DNA of 19,638 bases from Acidobacteriota bacterium (GTDB lineage: Bacteria > Acidobacteriota > Terriglobia > Terriglobales > Acidobacteriaceae): NCBI GenBank assembly GCA_021781255.1, contig JAJXXG010000321.1, forward strand, positions 1 through 19,638, read 5' to 3'. Positions 7,496 to 13,383 of the stretch are shown here, one piece after another. Made by a program: the position numbers and the translations under genes. The notes under the pieces are model-generated. The model made no database searches. It saw nothing but the letters and a program-made list of their open reading frames with translations, and was not told the origin of the DNA. Numbering within the stretch: position 1 is the first letter of the stretch; each line of letters begins with the position of its first letter.

Positions 7496-8866
7496 TTGGC
7501 AGAGGTTGAAGGCGGCGGCGCGCACCCGGAGCGCGCGGTGCTTGTAGGGGTAGACCTCGCGGTCCGCCTGCGCAGCCCGCGTCCCGGTCTTGCGGGTGCT
7601 CGTCTCGCGGCAGCGCGTGTTGACGCTGAAGAGGCGGAGACGTCTGTGGCGCAGCCTTCCGCCACCGCCCTTGACGCGGAAGAATCGCTGGCCGAGTTTC
7701 GCGAGCTAGTTGCAAGCGCGGGTGGCGAGGTGGCCGCTGAGTTGATGCAGCGGCGCTCCCGGCCAGACCCGGCTACGCTGGTTGGCGCGGGCAAGGTGGA
7801 AGAGATAGCCGGAGTGGCAGCCTCCACCGGGGCCGACCTCGTGCTCTTCGACCACGACTTGACGCCCACGCAACTGCGCAATCTTGAGGCAGCCCTGCCT
7901 TGCCGCGTGCTGGATCGCACGCAGCTGATCCTCGACATTTTTGCCCGGCACGCCCGCACCCGCGAGGGCCAGTTGCAGGTGGAGCTGGCGCAGCTTGAGT
8001 ACATGCTGCCGCGGCTGACCGGGCGGGGCAAGGCCATGTCGCAACTGGGCGGCGGCATCGGCACCCGCGGACCCGGTGAAACGCAGCTTGAGACCGACCG
8101 CCGACGGATTCAACGCCGCATTGACCAGCTCAAGCGCGACCTGGATGCGGTGCGCCGCGTGCGCCGCCAGCAGCGCCAGCGGCGCGAGGCCGTTCCCGTG
8201 CCGACGGTGGCGCTGGTGGGCTATACCAACGCAGGCAAGAGCACGCTGTTCAACCGCCTGACAGGCGCGCAGGTTCTGCAGTCGTCGCGCATGTTCGCCA
8301 CGCTTGACCCCAAGCTTCGCGCGATCGAGCTGCCCAGCCGCCGCAAGGTGCTGCTGAGCGATACAGTGGGCTTCATCCGCAATCTGCCGCACACGCTGGT
8401 GACAAGCTTCCGCGCCACGCTGGAGGAAGTGGAGCAAGCCGAGGTGCTGCTGCACGTCCGCGATGCCGCGTCCACGTATGGCGAGGAGCAGAAGGCGCAG
8501 GTGGAGAAGGTGCTGGGTGAACTGGACGCACTGAAGAAGCCGCGCATCGAAGTGCTGAACAAGATTGATTTGCTGGCTGAGCACGAACGCGAGGGGCTCG
8601 CAGCGCGCGGCGAAGTCATGGTGTCCGCACGCACCGGCGAGGGCATGGACGCGCTGCGCGAAGCCATCGACCGCGCGCTCCACTCTGACCCGATCATTGA
8701 CGCGGAGCTGCGCGTGCCGCAGCACGAGGGCGCGGTGCTGGCTGCGATTGAAGCGGGCATGGTGGTGCATCGGCGCGAGTACGAGGGCAATCTTGTTCGC
8801 CTCAGCGTGAGCGGCCCGGCGTCGCTGCTGGGACGGCTGCGGCAGTACCGCGTGCGCGGCAACTGA
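7496..8866 (+). CDS. hflX: Ribosome-associated GTPase HflX
   Basis: A 456-aa GTPase that binds the 50S subunit and splits stalled ribosomes in the characterised family members. The N-terminal HflX domain includes [11 protein letters not shown] (94-104) and [15 protein letters not shown] (117-131). The linker has the signature [15 protein letters not shown] at 185-199. The G domain has GYTNAGKST (242-250), SDTVGF (288-293), NKID (355-358) and VSARTGEG (376-383). The start is a TTG at 7496 with GGGGAG about 12 bases upstream; the conserved AVLVGVDL begins at residue 14. It lies 20 bases after hfq and 32 bases before the Nudix gene, on one strand. Confidence 0.95.
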   Translation: MAEVEGGGAHPERAVLVGVDLAVRLRSPRPGLAGARLAAARVDAEEAETSVAQPSATALDAEESLAEFRELVASAGGEVAAELMQRRSRPDPATLVGAGKVEEIAGVAASTGADLVLFDHDLTPTQLRNLEAALPCRVLDRTQLILDIFARHARTREGQLQVELAQLEYMLPRLTGRGKAMSQLGGGIGTRGPGETQLETDRRRIQRRIDQLKRDLDAVRRVRRQQRQRREAVPVPTVALVGYTNAGKSTLFNRLTGAQVLQSSRMFATLDPKLRAIELPSRRKVLLSDTVGFIRNLPHTLVTSFRATLEEVEQAEVLLHVRDAASTYGEEQKAQVEKVLGELDALKKPRIEVLNKIDLLAEHEREGLAARGEVMVSARTGEGMDALREAIDRALHSDPIIDAELRVPQHEGAVLAAIEAGMVVHRREYEGNLVRLSVSGPASLLGRLRQYRVRGN

Positions 8867-8898
8867 AGACCCAGATATACATTGCAGCAGGAGGCATC

Positions 8899-9462
8899 TT
8901 GAATCCGGTCAACCACGACGACGGCCACTCGATCACGACGCTCTCAAGCCGCGAGGTGTATCGCAACCGCTGGATGCGCTTGCGCGAGGACGAAATTCTG
9001 CGCTCGAACGGGCAGAAGGGCATCTATGGCGTCGTTGAAAAAGACGAGGCGGCCATCATTCTTCCGATTCACGAGGGCCATGTCTGGCTGGTGGAGCAGT
9101 TTCGCTACACGATCCAGGAGCGCGCGCTGGAGCTGCCGCAGGGCGGCTGGGAGATGGACGTCGAGAATCCCGAAGAACTGGCGCGCGGCGAGTTGAAGGA
9201 AGAAACGGGCCTGCACGCCGCCGAGATGACGCATCTGGGCACGCTTTGGATTGCCTACGGCTTCACGCGGCAGAAGCAGCATGTGTTTCTGGCGACGGGA
9301 TTGACGCAGACGGAGAGCGATCCCGATGACGAGGAGCATGATCTGGTTGTGCGGCGCGTGCCCGTGGAGGAATTTGAGCAGAGGATGCTGGACGGGACGA
9401 TTCGCGACGCCAGCACGCTTGCCGCCTGGGGACTGTATCAGATGTGGAAGGCGCGGCAGTAG
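8899..9462 (+). CDS. Nudix hydrolase, ADP-ribose/nucleotide-sugar pyrophosphatase type
   Basis: A 187-aa cytoplasmic hydrolase that probably cleaves ADP-ribose or similar nucleoside diphosphate sugars. The Nudix box lies at residues 83-105: Gly83, Glu89, then GELKEETGL at 97-105. The metal-binding Glu98, Glu101 and Glu102 are intact, but the usual Arg of the REUxEE core is Gly97 (Arg96 lies next to it). The preceding VWLVEQFRYTIQERALELPQ (62-81) is typical of the ADP-ribose pyrophosphatase subgroup. The start is a TTG with AGGAGG 5 bases upstream. It follows hflX by 32 bases, making it the likely third gene of the hfq-hflX unit. Confidence 0.85.
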   Translation: MNPVNHDDGHSITTLSSREVYRNRWMRLREDEILRSNGQKGIYGVVEKDEAAIILPIHEGHVWLVEQFRYTIQERALELPQGGWEMDVENPEELARGELKEETGLHAAEMTHLGTLWIAYGFTRQKQHVFLATGLTQTESDPDDEEHDLVVRRVPVEEFEQRMLDGTIRDASTLAAWGLYQMWKARQ

Positions 9463-9487
9463 TGCGCGACCGAGCAAATCCTCGGCT

Positions 9488-10525
9488 TCACTCCTCTCGG
9501 ACGAGCAACTTCTGCGATGGCGCGGCTCTGATCGCCAGTGGCTTGCCATCCACGGTTCGCACTGCTACGGAGTAGAGATCTGTACTTGTCTGGTACGGGA
9601 CCCTGGCCAGCGAGTTGTGCAGGATCAGAGTGATCGGGCTGGCCGAAGTGGATTGCGCATCTGGCAGCACAAGCTGGATGTCGTATTCGTAGCTGCCATC
9701 CTTGAGCATGTCTTTTATTGCAGAACCCAGCCTGACTTCGTGAGATATGCCGCCCTCGAAGAAACGCACTCTCTTATATAGAAATCCCCCTCCTGCGGGG
9801 GAGGTCCCACCCGAAGCGCCCCAGGATTCGTCATAGTAAACCTGCCTCCGTACACCTCCATCGACCAAATAAATCGCCCCGAAAGTCTTCGCCAGGAGGC
9901 TCGCCCATGTGGGCGGATGCTTGTCGTGCGCTTTGGCAACATCCACCACGAGCAACCGCCGCCCCGCGAACGTCTTCAGTGTCTCCAACGCCTGTGCCAG
10001 TGCAGTATCCGCCTGCTTGCCGGGAATCTGCGCTCTGGATGCAGCTGCCAGTTCGCCAGCGAGTGTAGCGCCGGTCGAGTATGGCGTGAGGCTTCCATCG
10101 GAGCGGGTCACGCTGATTAACCAGCCTTTGGCAAGCGCACGCTTCAGCTTCTTCAAAATGTATGCATCGCTTGGGCGCGGTCTGCCGCGAGGAAACACAA
10201 CCAGCAGATGCGTCGGAAATGCCGAAGCATTTTTCCGCTTGATCTTATCCGCCGTTGTCACGCGGACCGGATAGCTTCGGCCATTGGAGGAAACAACAAT
10301 GTTGGATTGGGAAAGCTGCCCGGCGCAGTTCTCAATGCTTTCAATTCGACAGCCCGGCAGAGTGTTCAACTCGATGTGGTAGGTCTGCAGCCCGGCGGGC
10401 CTAGACGGGACCGAATCAGAAGAAAGCGGCCGTGGAAATGCCGCCCCTTGCAGGCCGCGCGGAAATGAAAAGAGCATCACAACAACGCCAAGCGAGCAAA
10501 CTGCAAGGCGCAGCTTCATGCGCAT
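9488..10525 (-). CDS. Secreted protein, distantly VWFA-related-like
   Basis: A 345-aa exported protein. The signal peptide covers about residues 1-28 (MRMKLRLAVCSLGVVVMLF, then a polar end at GLQG). Two beta-strand-like hydrophobic segments, HLLVVFPRG and GRRLLVVDVA, bracket a region with ALAKGWLISVTRSDGSLTPY. This order resembles the VWFA-related secreted proteins abundant in acidobacteria. No DxSxS MIDAS metal site is visible where it would be expected, so any VWA fold is divergent. Two ATGs two codons apart share one AGGGGG site; the downstream one (10519) has the better spacing. Function is unknown. The gene ends 25 bases from the convergent Nudix gene. Confidence 0.65.
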   Translation of the reverse strand: MRMKLRLAVCSLGVVVMLFSFPRGLQGAAFPRPLSSDSVPSRPAGLQTYHIELNTLPGCRIESIENCAGQLSQSNIVVSSNGRSYPVRVTTADKIKRKNASAFPTHLLVVFPRGRPRPSDAYILKKLKRALAKGWLISVTRSDGSLTPYSTGATLAGELAAASRAQIPGKQADTALAQALETLKTFAGRRLLVVDVAKAHDKHPPTWASLLAKTFGAIYLVDGGVRRQVYYDESWGASGGTSPAGGGFLYKRVRFFEGGISHEVRLGSAIKDMLKDGSYEYDIQLVLPDAQSTSASPITLILHNSLARVPYQTSTDLYSVAVRTVDGKPLAIRAAPSQKLLVREE

Positions 10526-10858
10526 GTTCCCCCTTGCCCTTCTGACACTGGTAGGCGGCAGGAAGTTGCACGGGAGGTTGCGATCTTATCCCGCGGGTGG
10601 CCCTGGTCCCGGTGCCCTTTCCAGAGCACGATGAGGGTTCCCCCTGTACCTCGCATTTGGGGGCCGGGGAGGCCCGCGGATCCCAATTGGCAGGATGAAG
10701 CTCGCAGCCTAGCAGGATCACTCCCCACAAACGCCGTTCAGTCAAGCGAGAAGCACTGCCGAATTGCGCGAGTTCTTCGCGCATCACCGGGTGGACGCAG
10801 GATGCGCTGTAATTGGCGGCAGGGGCTGAAGGCCGCGTCAATCTCAGGCGGCATTTTC

Positions 10859-10878
10859 GGCACGGCTGAAGCCGTGCC
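10859..10878. repeat. GGCACGGC-TGAA-GCCGTGCC palindrome
   Basis: A perfect inverted repeat with 8-bp arms around a TGAA loop (9-bp arms if the A-T closing pair is counted). It is preceded by AGGGGCTGAAGGCC about 40 bases upstream. It has no U-tract and no gene ends at it. From memory, very similar palindromes occur many times between genes in acidobacterial genomes. Confidence 0.55.
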
Positions 10879-10972
10879 CTGTTACAAGACCTTGCCAGCG
10901 GCGAGTTTTCCGCGTCCTGTGAAGTCGCGCCCCTTCGCGTGGCGAGGTTGCGCGGGTTGGGTTTCGTGGAGT

Positions 10973-11002
10973 CCCAGGTCTCAAAGGCGAGGCTTGGGGC
11001 GC
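10973..11002. repeat. REP-like palindrome, copy 2
   Basis: CCCAGGTCTC (10973-10982) is identical to the left arm of copy 1. The right arm GAGGCTTGGG (10989-10998) differs at two positions, and both differences give G-U pairs in a transcript, so the stem is preserved. It is followed by GCGC where copy 1 has GCAC. It lies 14 bases beyond the end of the cNMP/DUF1003 gene and could help end that transcript. Confidence 0.6.
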
Positions 11003-11015
11003 ATGGTGGGCGGCG

Positions 11016-11858
11016 TCAAGGATGGGGGCTGCCGTTTGCGCGGAGGAGGTCTTCGACGTCTTCCATCTTGTCGGTGATGAGATTGAGTTTTTGCGAGAGC
11101 GCCTGGATGCCGGCTTCGGCGCGGCGGTTGACATCAAAGTCGAGCTCGCTGCGAAGGCGGTCTTTGGTGTCCTGGCGGTTCTGGCTCATCATGATGACCG
11201 GCGCCTGAATGGAAGCGAGCATGGAGAGAAACAGGTTGAGCAGGATGAAAGGGTAGGGGTCCCATGCGCGGCCTTTGAGGATGATGTTGACGCTTGAGTA
11301 CGCAATGAGGACAACGGCGAAGAGGATGATGAAGTTCCAGGAGCCGCCGAAGCGCGCGACTCCGTCGGCGACGCGCTCGCCAAACGTGGCTTCTGCTTCG
11401 ATGACCTCGTTGGGGTTGCGGCTGGCGCGCAGTTGAATGAGCCTCTGTGATGCGTGAAACTGGCGGCCGAGCACGGAGAGCATGTTGAGGCCGGCCATGG
11501 GCTTGCGCTGCAAGAGGGTGGCAATGTCGTCGCGGTCCAGTTCGACGCAGACGGTGTCTTCCATGGCCATGGCATTGGTCTGATGGGGCGTCTGGTCGAG
11601 CATGGAGGCGAATCCGAAGAAGCCGCCGTGGTCGGGCTCGTCAATCAGGACCTCCTGCTGGTCCTCATCGACGGTGGTCACGCGGACGCTGCCGGACATG
11701 AGGATGTAGGCCTGCTGCGATGCTTCGCCAATTTTGAAGATGCGCTGGCGGGCGGTGAACTGCTTCAGGTCGACCTGCGCGGCGAGAACGGCGAGTTCGT
11801 CGTCGTCGAGCAGTTCGAAAAGGGGGACGTGCTTGAGTTCCTCAGGATCGCAGGGCAT
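11016..11858 (-). CDS. Cyclic-nucleotide-binding-fold plus DUF1003 membrane protein
   Basis: A 280-aa membrane protein. Residues about 10-135 form a CAP/Crp-type nucleotide-binding fold (FKIGEASQQAYILMSGSVRV at 41-60). In the phosphate-binding cassette, GGFFGFASMLDQTPHQTN (78-95), the usual Glu is Phe83 and the usual Arg is His92, so ordinary cAMP/cGMP binding is doubtful. Residues about 158-248 are a DUF1003 domain with two transmembrane helices (174-193, 203-224) and the charged SQNRQDTKDRLRSELDFDVN motif. The C-terminus is a short helix. I chose the ATG at 11858 because GAGG lies 7 bases upstream; a GTG four codons earlier is the alternative. Function is unknown; a membrane-bound sensor is the simplest reading. 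Confidence 0.8.
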   Translation of the reverse strand: MPCDPEELKHVPLFELLDDDELAVLAAQVDLKQFTARQRIFKIGEASQQAYILMSGSVRVTTVDEDQQEVLIDEPDHGGFFGFASMLDQTPHQTNAMAMEDTVCVELDRDDIATLLQRKPMAGLNMLSVLGRQFHASQRLIQLRASRNPNEVIEAEATFGERVADGVARFGGSWNFIILFAVVLIAYSSVNIILKGRAWDPYPFILLNLFLSMLASIQAPVIMMSQNRQDTKDRLRSELDFDVNRRAEAGIQALSQKLNLITDKMEDVEDLLRANGSPHP

Positions 11859-11880
11859 AGGTGACCTCACTTTGGAGACG

Positions 11881-11909
11881 ATTCTTGCCAGAGTGTATCG
11901 CTTTGTCAG
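11881..11909 (-). promoter_or_regulatory. Predicted promoter of the cNMP/DUF1003 gene
   Basis: Read leftward: CTGACA (complement at 11904-11909), a 17-base spacer, then AAGAAT (complement at 11881-11886). The -10 lies about 22 bases before the chosen ATG. The heptamer repeats begin two bases beyond the -35. Confidence 0.4.
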
Positions 11910-11910
11910 C

Positions 11911-11945
11911 TGCTAGCTGCTAGCTTTTAGCTTCTAGCTTTTGGC
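11911..11945. repeat. Tandem heptamer repeat, five units
   Basis: Five consecutive 7-base units read TGCTAGC, TGCTAGC, TTTTAGC, TTCTAGC and TTTTGGC (consensus TTYTAGC). The first two are identical and the later ones drift. The array sits directly upstream of the predicted -35 of the cNMP/DUF1003 gene. The 7-base period is out of step with the DNA helical turn. Confidence 0.8.
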
Positions 11946-11971
11946 GCGGTGGGTGGGTGGGCTCGTGGATT

Positions 11972-12016
11972 CCCACCCATGTCGCCCGCCTGCGGCGGAC
12001 GCTATGGATGGGGCAC
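11972..12016. repeat. REP-like palindrome, copy 3 (long hairpin)
   Basis: An outer stem pairs CCCACCCAT (11972-11980) with ATGGATGGGG (12004-12013, one G-U pair and one extra base). An inner stem pairs CCGCC with GGCGG (11986-11990 and 11994-11998) around a TGC loop. The element ends TGGGGCAC, as copy 1 does. It lies just beyond the stop of the minus-strand gene at 12031. Confidence 0.55.
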
Positions 12017-12030
12017 ACGGCGGCCCAGCT

Positions 12031-13170
12031 TCATTCTGGGTCTAGCAATTCGGTAATTCCGGCTGGCAAATGGATCCTGAGCTCACGCTGATCGAGCACC
12101 TTGTCCGATGATGACTCGACAATTGTTACGCGGATGCTGATGATCGACGAGCTTCCACCGATCAACTCAATTGATCGAGCATTTCCCAGCTCTCGATACG
12201 GGACATCAAAAGTGGGCTGGTATTGCGGAGTATAGGGGTTCTCATATGAGACGAAGCGCTTGTCTTTAAAGTGCCCGATGACTACCCCGCGCTCGGAGCC
12301 GCACTCTAGGTCGACGGTGTTACTTCGCTGCTCAAGCCAGTATGCTTTTGGAACCTGCTCTCTTTCGTAGTTTGCGATCCGGATGTTTGCGGTCAATCCA
12401 ATCAAGCTCGTCCCCCTTGCTCCCTTCTTCTGCGGATATGGATTGTCTACCCACAGTATGAGCATCGACAGACTGCCCATTTCGTTGGGATTTGCCAGTC
12501 TCCAAGAGCCGGGCACTGCATCGTAGATTACGTCTCTCCATTCTCTCCTGATTCCGAGGCTTGTCTCCGGCTCTTGGGTCTTTGCCGGGAGCTCGATTCG
12601 ATAGCCCTCTGTCTGCTCAATTGTTTGAAGGGGTCCCTTATCGAAGGAATAGGTGACCCTTAGCATTTTCTTTACGTAGGGTTTCGGATCTTTGGGAACG
12701 AAGTTACGTCCACCGGCTTGGAAGGTGTGATTTTCGACGTCAAAGATTAGTCGATCATCCGATATGAGTTGTCGCAAGCAATCTGTAACATCGTATTTTT
12801 CCCCGGATCCGTCCGCGGAAGAGTATTCCGCAGAATTGATATAGAGTTTGCTGGGAATAGTCGTGGGCTTTGCGGCTTCTCCCTTCTGTGTTGGAGTTTC
12901 GCTAGCTTCGTAATAGTGGATGTTTCCTTCAGCGTGGAACTGCGAGCCCTTGATATCTCTCCCGGCCTTCATCTTCTGAGTCGGAGCTGACATCACAGGA
13001 GGGTTGGGGATGAAAAAGCCGTATACGATCAAAACGATTCCAATGAGCGCGACGATTGCGATGATCCATGGATGAGCGCGCACTTGTTCTGACCATCCTG
13101 AGGCGTAGAGGCCGATTGCGACGGTGGTCAACGTTATGCCTGCGCCTTGAATTGCCTTTCTATTGTGCAT
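12031..13170 (-). CDS. Two-helix membrane protein with a DUF3395-like segment
   Basis: A 379-aa protein of unknown function. Two hydrophobic helices (about 10-25 and 34-54) form an N-terminal anchor. KAGRDIKGSQFHAEGNIHY (68-86) follows, a Gly/Asn-type motif resembling linkers in bacterial effector-associated proteins. Residues 108-195 read KLYINSAEYSS...YDVTDCLRQLI...RLIFDV...KKMLRVTYSF...GYRIELP. This spacing (AxYG-like, DVTxxLRxLI, KxLxVxYxF, xLxLP) resembles the DUF3395 domain of the mitochondrial J-protein DNAJC11 and many bacterial proteins. The C-terminal half (about 205-379) is beta-rich and unrecognised. The start has GGGTGAG upstream. GC content is visibly lower than in the neighbours, suggesting acquisition. 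Confidence 0.65.
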   Translation of the reverse strand: MHNRKAIQGAGITLTTVAIGLYASGWSEQVRAHPWIIAIVALIGIVLIVYGFFIPNPPVMSAPTQKMKAGRDIKGSQFHAEGNIHYYEASETPTQKGEAAKPTTIPSKLYINSAEYSSADGSGEKYDVTDCLRQLISDDRLIFDVENHTFQAGGRNFVPKDPKPYVKKMLRVTYSFDKGPLQTIEQTEGYRIELPAKTQEPETSLGIRREWRDVIYDAVPGSWRLANPNEMGSLSMLILWVDNPYPQKKGARGTSLIGLTANIRIANYEREQVPKAYWLEQRSNTVDLECGSERGVVIGHFKDKRFVSYENPYTPQYQPTFDVPYRELGNARSIELIGGSSSIISIRVTIVESSSDKVLDQRELRIHLPAGITELLDPE

Positions 13171-13296
13171 GCATTCTCACCCTTCCCCCTTTGACAAACA
13201 GAACTAGGTTCCTGCTGATAGGGGCAATTTATCCTTAGCACGCATATGAGTCAATGATTCGTAATTGGCGAGTGGCATCTCAGATTACAAAACAAG

Positions 13297-13332
13297 ACAC
13301 AAAGGCCGTCCCTTGCGGGACGGCCTTTGTGT
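13297..13332 (-). terminator. Strong intrinsic terminator of the radical SAM gene
   Basis: A perfect 16-bp inverted repeat (ACACAAAGGCCGTCCC and its complement) closes a TTGC loop. Read leftward it is followed by CTTGTTTTG, a U-rich tail. It lies 51 bases after the stop codon of the radical SAM gene and separates it from the next minus-strand gene. The plus-strand side is less U-rich, so mainly leftward termination is expected. Confidence 0.8.
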
Positions 13333-13383
13333 TGAGAACCAAGGTCAGGTTGGAGTGCGCCGAAGGCGCGGTTAGCTGGACGC

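Larger units (their letters stand above)
10526..11015. other. 490-base repeat-bearing intergenic region
   Basis: Open frames here overlap repeats and show no recognisable motif or ribosome-binding site, so I call no gene. The leftward secreted-protein gene has its Shine-Dalgarno sequence at the left edge. Two palindromes are listed separately (10859-10878 and 10973-11002). The stretch at 10600-10680 is rich in short C and G runs (GGTTCCCCC, TTGGGGGCCGGGG). I suspect it is also a dispersed intergenic element, but there is no second copy in this window. Confidence 0.55.

Noticed and set aside
7706..8770. 354-codon open frame antisense to hflX
   Set aside because: Low-complexity His/Arg/Ala/Gln-rich translation, with a fully conserved HflX on the other strand.
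10416..10841. Minus-strand open frame in the 490-base intergenic region
   Set aside because: No ribosome-binding site or recognisable pattern, and it overlaps the N-terminus of the secreted-protein gene in another frame.
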